A stretch of 64,000 nt of DNA from Marinobacter sp. 1-4A. GTDB taxonomy: Bacteria; Pseudomonadota; Gammaproteobacteria; Pseudomonadales; Oleiphilaceae. Under the pieces are notes generated by a model, which saw nothing but the letters and a program-made list of their open reading frames with translations, was not told where the DNA came from and searched no databases. Each line of letters starts with the position of its first letter. The first letter of the stretch is position 1. Below, in pieces: positions 27,458 to 36,010 of the stretch. The position numbers and the translations under genes are program-made. Where the stretch lies: positions 124,001 to 188,000 of the forward strand of contig NZ_VCGY01000001.1 in NCBI RefSeq assembly GCF_016597725.1, read 5' to 3'.

Positions 27458-29040
27458 CAATTGCTCCCTTGCCCAGCGCCCAAACCGGTTAGCTCGCCGA
27501 TTTTGTTAACCAGTTGTTCCGGCGTAATGCCCATCACACTGAAAAGGAGGACAGCTAGGTACGCCGTCATAAAGACCGCTAGCACCGTCAAAATCAATAG
27601 TACGTCTTTGCGCAGCAGGCGGTCTTTCCAAGTGCTGCGGTAATGGGGAATGCTTGTCAGAACAGGAATAGACTCTGGTAACGCGAGCTGCAGTGCGCGG
27701 GGTGAGCGAACCCTTTGATCAAACATCACCAGCATAACCAGCAGACCCAGCACCATAGCACTTCCCAAGAAGGGGCCAGCTAGGCCTACTTGGTAGAGCT
27801 GAAGGCCATCCCAGCGGGTGGGATAAGATGCAGGCTCTTGAATTTTGTAGCTTACCCCCTCTCCCTGTACATCCAGTGTCATGGATAGCCGTGCTTTTTC
27901 CCGACGCTGTAACATGTCTTCGTAAACGCCACGGGTAACATCGTAATCACGGGTAAGCTCTGAGAGCTGGGCCTGATTTTCTGCAACCCTCTGGGAGCGT
28001 TCGAAAGATTCCTCAAGCAGACGCTCGAGAGACGCCAGCCGGTTTTTCTGAACGGCTAACCGAGTCGTGCTGTCTGACAGCTGAATTTTAAGGTTTTCAT
28101 AAACCGGGTTCTCCATCACCTCGGTAATACCGCCGTCTCGATCAGCATCCGATTGTTTGGAAACTCTTTGTTCCAAATCGGCGATCTGATCCTGAACGCT
28201 CACCACATCCGGATGACGCTCGTGATAACGCAGCAACAATGAGTCTAGCTCTTGGCGCATGGCTACAAGCCGGCGCTCTGCGGCAGATTTTCCAGGATCT
28301 ACGGTAATACGGCGCACCGGTTGCTCGTTCTCAAGCTGACGCCTAGTAAGAAAAACTTCGGATTCGGTTTGCTGAATTTCCAACTTTAGGTTTTCAATAT
28401 CTCGGCGCAATGCCTCGATTCTGGCAAGGACGCTGCCCTCGGTACCGTCTTGGTTAGCGGATTTGAATTCTTTCAACCGCTGTTCCGCTTCTTCAAGTTG
28501 GCGCTGGTAGGTTTTGACCTGAGAATCAATAAACTCGAACGCACCTTGGCTCTCGGAACGTTTTTTACGAACGGTGCGTTCAACAAAGCGATTTAGCACG
28601 GCGCTAAGAACTTGAAACGACTCATCTGGGCTTCTGCTGGTGTAGCTCAGCTCAAGAAAGTTTCGGTTTGATACTCGAATACCTACCTGCTTGCGTAGGC
28701 TGCTGATTTTTCCGTTCCGGACAGCGTCCGTTTCCCCGCCCTCAATTATCCCCGTATCTAGAGCTATCTGCTCCAGAAAGGAACGGCTTTGCATCATTTC
28801 CCGAGCTTCGTTGATTCGGTCCAGTTGAGTAACCTCAGCCTGCCCCCGAAGCAATGGCTGAAGAATGTTGGATTGGTCGGCGTACAAAACCGCCTGAGAG
28901 GTGTAACTTTTTGGTGTTACATACCCCAGCGCCAAAACTCCCGCTGTCACGGTCATAAATATAATCACCGCAGCCAACCGATGCCGGTACAGCTCAAGTT
29001 TTACGGCACGAAGGGTATCGAGAATGAACTGTATGTCCAT
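27457..29040 (-). CDS. XrtA-associated polysaccharide chain-length determinant (Wzz/GNVR-type)
   Basis: The 527-residue protein has a TM helix near the N-terminus (about 22-41), a Wzz domain, a long coiled-coil (about 175-400, with EEAEQRLKEFKSANQDG and repeated Leu/Glu heptads), a GNVR-like segment before the second TM helix (about 425-445), and a third TM helix near 490-510. This is the layout of the PEP-CTERM-associated chain-length family. It sits in the inner membrane and controls polymer length with the export protein and the BY-kinase-like partner. TAATG coupling links it to the export gene. Confidence 0.85.
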   Translation of the reverse strand: MDIQFILDTLRAVKLELYRHRLAAVIIFMTVTAGVLALGYVTPKSYTSQAVLYADQSNILQPLLRGQAEVTQLDRINEAREMMQSRSFLEQIALDTGIIEGGETDAVRNGKISSLRKQVGIRVSNRNFLELSYTSRSPDESFQVLSAVLNRFVERTVRKKRSESQGAFEFIDSQVKTYQRQLEEAEQRLKEFKSANQDGTEGSVLARIEALRRDIENLKLEIQQTESEVFLTRRQLENEQPVRRITVDPGKSAAERRLVAMRQELDSLLLRYHERHPDVVSVQDQIADLEQRVSKQSDADRDGGITEVMENPVYENLKIQLSDSTTRLAVQKNRLASLERLLEESFERSQRVAENQAQLSELTRDYDVTRGVYEDMLQRREKARLSMTLDVQGEGVSYKIQEPASYPTRWDGLQLYQVGLAGPFLGSAMVLGLLVMLVMFDQRVRSPRALQLALPESIPVLTSIPHYRSTWKDRLLRKDVLLILTVLAVFMTAYLAVLLFSVMGITPEQLVNKIGELTGLGAGQGSN

Positions 29041-29678
29041 TAGAGCTCGCCTCGAAACAGTTGCTTACGGGGCACACTGATCACATCGCCGGGCTGCAAA
29101 GCATGGTTCGTGCGCATATCACCGTCGGTAAGGATGGCCTCTAAATCTAGCGCGAAACTCTGATATTCACCATTAATCTGGCGATGAAGAACGGCGCGGC
29201 TATCAGCTGCAAAATCGGTAACACCACCGGCCATAAGCACAACATCGAGAACTGTCATACCAGGCTGAAACGCGACTGACTGCGGAGAACCAACCTGACC
29301 AGTAATCCTAACGCGATTGCGGAATTCTTTACTGAGCGGGTTGGTAACCATAACAGTCACCTCCGGCGTGCGGATGAACTCACCCAAGGTGGCACTGATT
29401 TCCTCAGCTAGCTGTTCCGGCTTTTTACCTTCGGCTTTTACATCACCCATGAGAGGCATGGAGATAAAGCCATCAGGCCGAACCACAATGGACTGACCCA
29501 ACTCTGGGTTGCGCCATACATGAATGGAGACGGTATCCCCTACGCCAATCATATAAGGCTCCGCCTGCAACTCGGATGCTGGCGGCATTTCGGCGGAAGA
29601 AGGCAGGCCAGAGCAAGCGGCAATGAACACACTCAATATCGCAATCAATCCAGTCCGAACGTACGTGATAGTTGTCAT
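29040..29678 (-). CDS. XrtA-associated polysaccharide export lipoprotein (Wza-like, SLBB)
   Basis: The 212-residue protein has a lipoprotein signal (lipobox IAAC at about residues 19-22), a Poly_export domain beginning PYMIGVGDTVSIHVWRNPEL, then an SLBB domain (VRITGQVGSPQSVAFQPGMTV region). It is short, as in XrtA-associated members. It should form the periplasmic/outer-membrane export channel with the chain-length protein. GGAAGG lies five bases upstream of the ATG. It follows the initiating transferase by 47 bases and overlaps the chain-length ATG. Confidence 0.85.
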   Translation of the reverse strand: MTTITYVRTGLIAILSVFIAACSGLPSSAEMPPASELQAEPYMIGVGDTVSIHVWRNPELGQSIVVRPDGFISMPLMGDVKAEGKKPEQLAEEISATLGEFIRTPEVTVMVTNPLSKEFRNRVRITGQVGSPQSVAFQPGMTVLDVVLMAGGVTDFAADSRAVLHRQINGEYQSFALDLEAILTDGDMRTNHALQPGDVISVPRKQLFRGEL

Positions 29679-29725
29679 AAACGCCTTCCAACCCCTTTTT
29701 GTTCTATACCTGTGTTTCGGTGCAT

Positions 29726-31132
29726 TTACCGAACGCCTTTGCCTAGGAGGATCACTTCCACGGTTTGAATCATGATCAGAAAATCCATCAAAAGGCTGTG
29801 ATTTTTGGAGTAATAAAGATCGTACTCCAGCTTCCCTCTGGCGTCTTCAACCGATGCACCATAGGGGTATTTTAATTGTGCCCAACCCATTAGCCCGGGT
29901 TTTACATAATGCCGCGTATCGTAAAACGGAATCTTTTCTTTTAGCTCTGTGACAAATTCGGGCCTTTCCGGGCGAGGTCCAACGATGCTCATTTCACCTT
30001 TGATGACGTTGTAGATCTGCGGCAATTCATCCAAGCGCGTGTTGCGTATAAAGGCGCCTACTCGGGTAACCCGGTTGTCATTGGCGGAAGCCCAACGGGC
30101 TTGGCCGTCTTTCTCTGCATCTTGCCGCATGCTGCGGAATTTGTAGATGCGAAATTCTTTACCCAGCATGCCCACTCGGGTTTGGCTGTACAAAATCGGC
30201 CGCCCGGTTTCCAAAAACACAGCAAGCGCTGTGAGAATGATGAACGGCAGCATAACAGCGAGAAGGGTAAGGCTTATGAGCAAATCCAGCGACCGCTTCC
30301 CAAAGGCCCGGGTTCTTGAAGCTTTAAAGCCTTCCGAGAACACAATCCAGGAGGGGTGCACCATATCCAGCTTGGCTTTTTTCAGCTCCCGTTCGTAGAA
30401 ATCAACGCCGTTGGTAATGGCGATTCCCCGCAGCTTGCACTCCATCAATTCTGGCACCGGAAGCCACCCGCCTTCGCTACGACGGCGCTCCTGTTGGGCA
30501 ACAACAATTTCCGAAACTCTGTTTTTCCGGCAAAATTGATAGAGATCCTCCGGTGTAGGCAACATCTGATCTGCTTTGACAGCCCCTGTCGCATTATCGG
30601 AGATGCAACCGATGATCCGCACCCCGAGAGCGCGCATATTACGCTCATACTCATCCAACAAATTTGCGGCAAAACTGCCAGCGCCAAAAATCACTACGCG
30701 GCGGACAAGCTGCTCCGAGTCTACTATCCGAAGAAATATCAACCGAAGAACAATCACGACCAGGGAGGCAAACGTAACCGCCCAGAACAAATTGGTACTG
30801 CCGGGGTTTGCCGATGGCACGATTAAATAGAGTATTTTCAGCCCGATACCGCCCACAAAACAGTAGGCAACCAAGGTGCGGAAAAACAGCGCCGACGTGC
30901 TTTCATAAACCATGGAGAGGTAGCCACCCATGGCGAGTGTTCCGCAGCTCAGAATCAGCGCGAACAGGCTTGCGGAGAAGATATTTGTATCCACAGACGG
31001 GTAGCCGACACCGGCGACCCCAAGCAGCAGGGCTAATGAGGAAAAAATCGCATACAAAACAATGAATTCCAGTGCGGCGAGCACCAGATAGGGGATGTGA
31101 AGATAGTGTTTTCTGAAACGAATATACGACAC
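29726..31132 (-). CDS. Initiating sugar transferase, XrtA/PEP-CTERM type (EpsB-2-like)
   Basis: The 468-residue polyprenyl-phosphate sugar-1-phosphate transferase has an N-terminal membrane domain of four to five helices, a Rossmann-like middle domain (VVIFGAGSFAANLL), and the bacterial sugar transferase domain (KRSLDLLISLTLLAVMLPF, then SQTRVGMLGKEFRIYKFRSM and PRPERPEF). It loads the first sugar phosphate on undecaprenyl phosphate. I chose the GTG at 31132 because AAGGAAG lies seven bases upstream and the family starts with this short sequence before the first helix; the frame runs on to 31198 without a better start. It is the first gene of the minus-strand EPS operon. Confidence 0.85.
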   Translation of the reverse strand: MSYIRFRKHYLHIPYLVLAALEFIVLYAIFSSLALLLGVAGVGYPSVDTNIFSASLFALILSCGTLAMGGYLSMVYESTSALFFRTLVAYCFVGGIGLKILYLIVPSANPGSTNLFWAVTFASLVVIVLRLIFLRIVDSEQLVRRVVIFGAGSFAANLLDEYERNMRALGVRIIGCISDNATGAVKADQMLPTPEDLYQFCRKNRVSEIVVAQQERRRSEGGWLPVPELMECKLRGIAITNGVDFYERELKKAKLDMVHPSWIVFSEGFKASRTRAFGKRSLDLLISLTLLAVMLPFIILTALAVFLETGRPILYSQTRVGMLGKEFRIYKFRSMRQDAEKDGQARWASANDNRVTRVGAFIRNTRLDELPQIYNVIKGEMSIVGPRPERPEFVTELKEKIPFYDTRHYVKPGLMGWAQLKYPYGASVEDARGKLEYDLYYSKNHSLLMDFLIMIQTVEVILLGKGVR

Positions 31133-31413
31133 GCTGAACTTCCTTGTCGTCTGCACAACAACCTGCGCCAGACAAACATCAAATTCTCCGACAGCCACGC
31201 TCAGTGTACGGAGAGCGCCCCCTCACTGCCGGTTCATTTTGTATAATGACCTATTTTGCTATGGCCAGTATCCAATCTCAACTTATTGTATCTTTTGGTA
31301 ACATAGTTTTACATTGTTTTTCATCGCTACCCGGAATTACCTGAATGGAGAATTGTAATTGCACTGTCAGTAGGTGAAAATCGGGCCATCGGTTTTACTG
31401 GGAAGGAGCGCCC
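31133..31413. promoter_or_regulatory. Divergent EPS promoter region
   Basis: This 281-base gap separates the sugar-transferase gene (leftward) from the deacetylase gene (rightward), so it should hold promoters for both EPS units. A TATAAT lies at 31242-31247 on the plus strand, but no convincing -35 sits 17 bases before it. I looked for a -24/-12 sigma-54 pattern (GG, ten bases, GC) on both strands and found none. The central part, 31235-31330, is AT-rich. Confidence 0.4.
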
Positions 31414-32322
31414 ATGCCAAGTCAGGACAGACCCCAACCCTTGCATGCCATGAGCATAGACGTAGAAGATTACTTCCACGTTGCGGCTCTTTCCGGCGTA
31501 ATCCGGCCAGACCAGTGGGACTCCCTGCCCTCCCGTGTGGAGCAGAACACCGAACGCCTGCTCGAGCTGTTTGACAAGCATCATGTGAAAGCGACTTTTT
31601 TTGTGCTTGGGTGGGTCGCGGAGAGATTTCCAGCCTTAATCCGCAAGTTAGCCGACCATGGTCACGAAATTGCCTCCCACGGGTACAGCCATCAGCTGAT
31701 TTACAAGCAGACCCAAAGCGTCTTCCGTGAAGAAACCCTTCGCTCCAAAGCCCTGCTCGAAGACATTACTGGTAACGCTATTGAAGGCTACCGCGCAGCC
31801 AGCTATTCCATCACTCGTGATTCACTCTGGGCACTGGACATTCTAAGCGAGGCAGGCTTTACCTGGGACTCGAGTATTTTCCCGATTCGGCACGATAATT
31901 ACGGCATTCCAGACTCCCCGTCTGCGCCCTACTCCATTGAAACCGCCAGCGGTGCAATTATTCGCGAGTTTCCGTTGACCACAGCTCATATCATGGGGCT
32001 TTCAATTCCGGCAGCTGGTGGCGGCTACTTTCGCCAGTTTCCGTACCCGGTATTTCGATACCTGTTCCGAAATGCCTCGGGCTTTGGCACCCGACCGCAA
32101 ATGTTCTATTTACACCCCTGGGAAATAGACCCGGAACAGCCACGTTACGATAACGCAAGTTGGTTTTCGCGTTTTCGACATTACACTAATCTGGACCAGT
32201 GTTACGGTCGCCTCGAACGCCTGCTCGGGGATTTCAGGTTTGGAACCGTCAGTGAAAGCTATAATGCCTATGAGCCAGACAAAACCCTGCTGCGCAGCGA
32301 TCAATTGATCCGCCTCGCCTGA
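31414..32322 (+). CDS. XrtA-associated polysaccharide deacetylase (DUF3473 type)
   Basis: The 302-residue protein opens with AMSIDVEDYFHVAAL, where DVED holds the catalytic/metal Asp. It continues with KATFFVLGWVAERFP and EIASHGYSHQLIY, carrying the H-x3-H-type zinc site of NodB deacetylases, and ends with the DUF3473-like tail (FYLHPWEIDPEQPR). It is a standard member of XrtA-associated EPS loci and presumably removes N-acetyl groups from the polymer or its precursor. No signal peptide is seen. GGAAGGAG stands five bases before the ATG. The ATPase gene follows after 31 bases. Confidence 0.85.
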   Translation: MPSQDRPQPLHAMSIDVEDYFHVAALSGVIRPDQWDSLPSRVEQNTERLLELFDKHHVKATFFVLGWVAERFPALIRKLADHGHEIASHGYSHQLIYKQTQSVFREETLRSKALLEDITGNAIEGYRAASYSITRDSLWALDILSEAGFTWDSSIFPIRHDNYGIPDSPSAPYSIETASGAIIREFPLTTAHIMGLSIPAAGGGYFRQFPYPVFRYLFRNASGFGTRPQMFYLHPWEIDPEQPRYDNASWFSRFRHYTNLDQCYGRLERLLGDFRFGTVSESYNAYEPDKTLLRSDQLIRLA

Positions 32323-32353
32323 TTTAGGGCAAAGAACTGAACAGGAACTGAAT

Positions 32354-33391
32354 ATGTATTTGGAATTTTTCGGTCTCCACAGACACCCTTTCCGCATTAC
32401 ACCGGAAGACGATTTTATTTACATGAGCCAGCAGCATTCCCGGGCGTATGTGTATATGTCGTCGGCGATCTGGAGCTCTGAGGGGTTTGTGGTTATCAGC
32501 GGTGAGATCGGCTCGGGCAAGACAACCTTGCTGAAGAAGACCGTTCGTAACCTTGAGGGTAACCTCAAGTTACTGAACATCTCTTACACCAATCTTGAAT
32601 CCAAAGACTTGTTCGGCCTAATTCTTCGCAAAGCCGGCATGAAGGTTGAAGACGATGGCAAAGTAGCCATGCTATTCCAGATCTCTGATTATCTGGAACA
32701 AATGGCGAAGGCTGGCACACCGGTTGTGCTAACCATTGATGAAGCACAGAACCTCACCCGAGAGAACCTGGAAGACATTCGCATGCTGGCCGGTATGGAA
32801 AGCATGGGCGGGCCTGCTATGCGGGTAATTCTGCTTGGCCAACCAGAGCTGAAACAGGCAGTGTTGGACATTCCCCAACTCGCGCAACGGGTGAAGCTGT
32901 TCTTCCATCTTGAAGGCCTAACGCTAAAAGAAACTGCAGAATATATTGATTACCGGCTGCTGGTTTCCGGTCACGGTGGCAATAAGCTGTTCGATGGCGA
33001 CACGGTTCGCGAGATTCACAAATTGAGCAAGGGCATTCCAAGGCTGATCAACAAGCTGTGTGACGGCATGATGATGTGCGCCTATTCGGAAGACCGGCCG
33101 TTCATCGACCCCCACGATCTAAAATCCATCCGTAAGGATTTATTGGGCGAAGAGCTGCCGGAAAACACACCCCAGCCGACCGACTCAAAAAAGCGGGAGC
33201 ATTCAGTTGAGCAGTCAGGCGGACATTCCGCTGATTTGGCAGGTGTTTCCAGTGCCCTACTGCGCATGGCCGAAGCGTTGGAGCGCATCGACAACCGATT
33301 AGCCACGATCTTTCCTGACGAACAAGTGCCGCTCAAAGAAAGTGTTGGTGTACCTGACAATGTAAAGCCGTTATCACCGAGCCGAAAATAG
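32354..33391 (+). CDS. XrtA/PEP-CTERM-associated AAA ATPase (ExeA-like)
   Basis: The 345-residue protein starts MYLEFFGLHRHPFRITPEDDF, a near-diagnostic opening of the XrtA-associated ATPase and of ExeA-type proteins. Walker A is GEIGSGKTTLL and Walker B is VVLTIDEAQNL, followed by an AAA lid (GIPRLINKLCDGMM). The tail after about 270 is polar and low-complexity. It is expected to act at the inner membrane in polymer export or its regulation; the precise role is not known. AGGA lies seven bases before the ATG. Confidence 0.85.
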   Translation: MYLEFFGLHRHPFRITPEDDFIYMSQQHSRAYVYMSSAIWSSEGFVVISGEIGSGKTTLLKKTVRNLEGNLKLLNISYTNLESKDLFGLILRKAGMKVEDDGKVAMLFQISDYLEQMAKAGTPVVLTIDEAQNLTRENLEDIRMLAGMESMGGPAMRVILLGQPELKQAVLDIPQLAQRVKLFFHLEGLTLKETAEYIDYRLLVSGHGGNKLFDGDTVREIHKLSKGIPRLINKLCDGMMMCAYSEDRPFIDPHDLKSIRKDLLGEELPENTPQPTDSKKREHSVEQSGGHSADLAGVSSALLRMAEALERIDNRLATIFPDEQVPLKESVGVPDNVKPLSPSRK

Positions 33392-33407
33392 GTTTGGCTT
33401 CAATCGC

Positions 33408-34892
33408 TTAAATAACAAACTTATCTACGAACTCGTGAACAGCGGCCTTTTCCAGGCTTTTCTGATCCGCACAGGCTTCAAAAATGTGTTCGCACCTTTG
33501 GGCCGGAAATCGAGTTGCCAGATTGGACCGGAACTTATCTGCAAGCAAGGGAATGCTCTCTTCCCTACGGCGACGATGGCCAATGGGGTATTCTACTGCG
33601 ATCCGGTCGGTGCTTGAGCCGTCCTTAAAGAATACCTGAATAGCGTTTGCAATCGAGCGCTTGTCTGCCTCTAGGTATTCACGTGTGTATCGTTCATCTT
33701 CAATAACTTCCATCTTTTCTCTGAGCTCATCGATGATGGGGTGGGCTTCGTGGAAGGTATCTTCGTAGTGCTCAGCCACCAAATCACCAAAGATAAGCGG
33801 TACAGCTGTCATATATTGTAGGCAGTGATCCCTATCCGCCGCGTTAGCAAGTTTGCCAACTTTGGAGATTATACGAATAGCCGACTCGTGGGTTGCTATC
33901 ACGATTCGATCAATCTCGCCGAGCCGGTCTTTTACTTGTGAATGGAGTGTTACCGCTGCCTCTGCCGCCGTTTGAGCGTGAAATTCTGCAGGAAAAGAGA
34001 CCTTGAATAATATGTTTTCCATTACATAGGAACCAAACTCTTGCGGTAAAGAAAACTCCCGCTTGCCTTCCGGCTTCAAAGCTTGATCTTTGTTGGTTTT
34101 ACTAAACAGAACATCATAGAACCCCCACTGAGGAGCGGTTAGCGCACTGGGAATACCCATCTCGCCCCGCATGGCTATATCTGCAAGACGAACAGCCCGT
34201 GAAGTGGCATCACCCGCCGCCCAGGACTTGCGGGAACCGGCGTTAGGCGCGTGGCGGTAGGTTCGTAGAGCCTGACCATCTACCCAAGCATGGGAAAGCG
34301 CCGAGAGCAGCTGTTCGCGATTGGCGCCCATAAGTTTGGCGGTAACCGCTGTTGAAGCCACCTTGACCAAAACAACGTGGTCCAGCCCTACCCGGTTGAA
34401 CGAGTTTTCCAGTGCGAGCACGCCCTGTATTTCGTGGGCCATGATCATGGCTTCGAGCACCTCACGCATGGTGAGCGGCGCCTTACCCTCTGCTACGCGC
34501 TTTTGCGACAGGTGATCAGCCACAGCTAGAATGCCACCCAGATTATCTGAAGGGTGCCCCCATTCGGCTGCCAGCCAAGTATCGTTGTAATCCAGCCAAC
34601 GCACAATGCAGCCAATATCCCAAGCGGCCTTTACTGGATCTAGCCGAAATGACGTACCCGGGACTCGGGCGCCATGGGGAACAACCGTGCCTTCCACTAT
34701 AGGGCCCAAGTGTTTTGTGCACTCGGGAAAGCGCAACGCCAGCAGGCCGCATCCTAGTGTGTCCATTAAACAGAGACGAGCGGTGTTCCAGGCTTCTTTG
34801 CTTTTTACTTTGTAGGTGAGAACGTAATCGGCGATTTTCTGAAGGACTTCGTCGTAATCGGGGCGTTCGTTAAGATCGAATGTGGCTGACAT
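33408..34892 (-). CDS. prpD: 2-methylcitrate dehydratase PrpD
   Basis: The 494-residue protein is a full-length MmgE/PrpD-family enzyme. Visible features are [21 protein letters not shown] near the N-terminus, [21 protein letters not shown] with the conserved Asp and His residues, and [18 protein letters not shown]. PrpD dehydrates 2-methylcitrate to 2-methyl-cis-aconitate in propionate breakdown. AAAGGAG lies upstream of the ATG. The gene is separated from the rest of the prp cluster by a PEP-CTERM gene on the other strand, and the cluster also has AcnD/PrpF, so the dehydration step is duplicated. Confidence 0.9.
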   Translation of the reverse strand: MSATFDLNERPDYDEVLQKIADYVLTYKVKSKEAWNTARLCLMDTLGCGLLALRFPECTKHLGPIVEGTVVPHGARVPGTSFRLDPVKAAWDIGCIVRWLDYNDTWLAAEWGHPSDNLGGILAVADHLSQKRVAEGKAPLTMREVLEAMIMAHEIQGVLALENSFNRVGLDHVVLVKVASTAVTAKLMGANREQLLSALSHAWVDGQALRTYRHAPNAGSRKSWAAGDATSRAVRLADIAMRGEMGIPSALTAPQWGFYDVLFSKTNKDQALKPEGKREFSLPQEFGSYVMENILFKVSFPAEFHAQTAAEAAVTLHSQVKDRLGEIDRIVIATHESAIRIISKVGKLANAADRDHCLQYMTAVPLIFGDLVAEHYEDTFHEAHPIIDELREKMEVIEDERYTREYLEADKRSIANAIQVFFKDGSSTDRIAVEYPIGHRRRREESIPLLADKFRSNLATRFPAQRCEHIFEACADQKSLEKAAVHEFVDKFVI

Positions 34893-35051
34893 AACGCCAT
34901 TCTCCTTTATGAATTCCTTGTCCGACTTAGTCTAGCTGCAGTCGGCTGAGAATGCAGTTTGCACTACCCTGCTTGGCTGACTCTTTCGCTCTTATGCAGT
35001 GTCGGAAAAATTTACATTTATTCAAGCCCCCACCCCGATCAGCCACCTCAA

Positions 35052-35065
35052 CTCACTAATATTGC
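35052..35065 (+). promoter_or_regulatory. Motif shared with the second PEP-CTERM upstream region
   Basis: The 14-mer CTCACTAATATTGC occurs here, 29 bases before the GG of a predicted sigma-54 promoter, and again at 60923-60936 in the gene-free stretch beside the second PEP-CTERM gene. Similarity continues past the 14-mer: TGTTT followed by CA(A)CATTG(G)CT occurs at both places with a five-base gap. It may be an activator-binding site, for example for a PrsR-type enhancer-binding protein, but no site for that protein is known to me. Confidence 0.4.
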
Positions 35066-35080
35066 TGTTTTTTTTCAACA

Positions 35081-35097
35081 TTGGCTCCATCATTGCG
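35081..35097 (+). promoter_or_regulatory. Predicted sigma-54 (-24/-12) promoter
   Basis: TTGGCTCCATCATTGCG fits the RpoN consensus (TGGCAC-N5-TTGC): the invariant GG is at 35083-35084 and the GC at 35095-35096, exactly ten bases apart. It lies about 83 bases before the ATG of the PEP-CTERM gene and in the same direction. RpoN-dependent control of PEP-CTERM genes through PrsK/PrsR has been described in XrtA-carrying bacteria, which supports the prediction. Confidence 0.65.
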
Positions 35098-35179
35098 TTA
35101 TGAAACACAGGCTTAAGGCCTATATAAAGCCCACCTAAAAAAACCGGGCAAAAATATAACGCTAGGAAGGACGAAACAA

Positions 35180-35938
35180 ATGAACAGGAAATCTAGATTC
35201 GGTGGACGCATAGCAGGTGCTTCAATGGCGCTTGTTCTTATGGGCGGTGCTGCCAATGTTATGGCCGTGCCAGTAACGTTCTTTGGGGAAGATCCCACAA
35301 CAGCGGGCACTGCGCTGGGCGCGAATTCTTCACAAGCACGGAGCGATTTTCTTTCTAACCTTACCGGTGTGGGAAGCGAAGACTTCGAATCATTCTCGCT
35401 CGGCGAGACAGCTCCTCTTAACCTGAGCTTCCCTGGCAGTAGCGGAGCTTTGGGCGCAACTTTGAATGGCACCGGCGAGATTGCTAGTAGCGGCCCGGGG
35501 CGGTTCCCAACATCTGGCGATTATTTTTGGGAAGTCAGCACAGGTTCTTTCACTATCGACTTTACAAGCCCTGTGAGTGCTTTTGGCTTCAACGGTATTG
35601 ATATTGGGGATTTCGTTACCAGTCAAATGGTGCTGAATCTAACTAACGCTACAGGCGTAACCTCTTCAATAACAGTGCCCCACTCCCTGAACATCGGAAA
35701 TAGTGACAACGCAACTCTGTTCTTCGGGTTTTACGATCTGGGGGAGACCTACACGAGCATTTCATTTAACAATGCCGGTGGCGGTGATTATTTCGCCTTT
35801 GACGACATGGTAATCGGTGACGCTGGGCAGATCACTCCAGATCCAACACCGGTTCCAGAGCCCTCAACCCTTGCGCTGTTGGCGATGGGACTGCTCGGCT
35901 TCGGAGCAAAGCGTCGATTCTCTTCAAAGCGCGCATAA
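35180..35938 (+). CDS. PEP-CTERM surface protein
   Basis: The 252-residue protein has a Sec signal peptide (cleavage near residue 30, NVMA/VPV), a beta-rich body, and a C-terminal PEP-CTERM sorting signal: VPEPSTLALLAMGLLGFGAKRR, that is a PEP motif, a hydrophobic helix and a basic tail. Exosortase cleaves at PEP and hands the protein to the envelope or EPS matrix. The mature start AVPVTFF is shared with the PEP-CTERM protein at 60025-60765. The ATG has AGGAAGG upstream. It is predicted to be expressed from the sigma-54 promoter at 35081 with the EPS programme. Confidence 0.9.
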   Translation: MNRKSRFGGRIAGASMALVLMGGAANVMAVPVTFFGEDPTTAGTALGANSSQARSDFLSNLTGVGSEDFESFSLGETAPLNLSFPGSSGALGATLNGTGEIASSGPGRFPTSGDYFWEVSTGSFTIDFTSPVSAFGFNGIDIGDFVTSQMVLNLTNATGVTSSITVPHSLNIGNSDNATLFFGFYDLGETYTSISFNNAGGGDYFAFDDMVIGDAGQITPDPTPVPEPSTLALLAMGLLGFGAKRRFSSKRA

Positions 35939-35973
35939 AAGCCGCTATATAAGGCATTAGCGCCCTGAAAAAT

Positions 35974-36009
35974 AAAAGCCACTTAGTCGAAAGACCAAGT
36001 GGCTTTTTT
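35974..36009. terminator. Bidirectional intrinsic terminator
   Basis: AAAAGCCACTT pairs with AAGTGGCTTTT around a short GTC-GAAA-GAC hairpin tip with one internal mismatch, giving a long stem with an A tract on one side and a T tract on the other. It lies between the convergent stops of the PEP-CTERM gene and prpF and should end transcription from both directions. Confidence 0.85.
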
Positions 36010-36010
36010 G

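Noticed and set aside
31133..31413. Sigma-54 promoter for the EPS operons
   Set aside because: No GG-N10-GC pattern with proper context was found on either strand between the divergent EPS genes.
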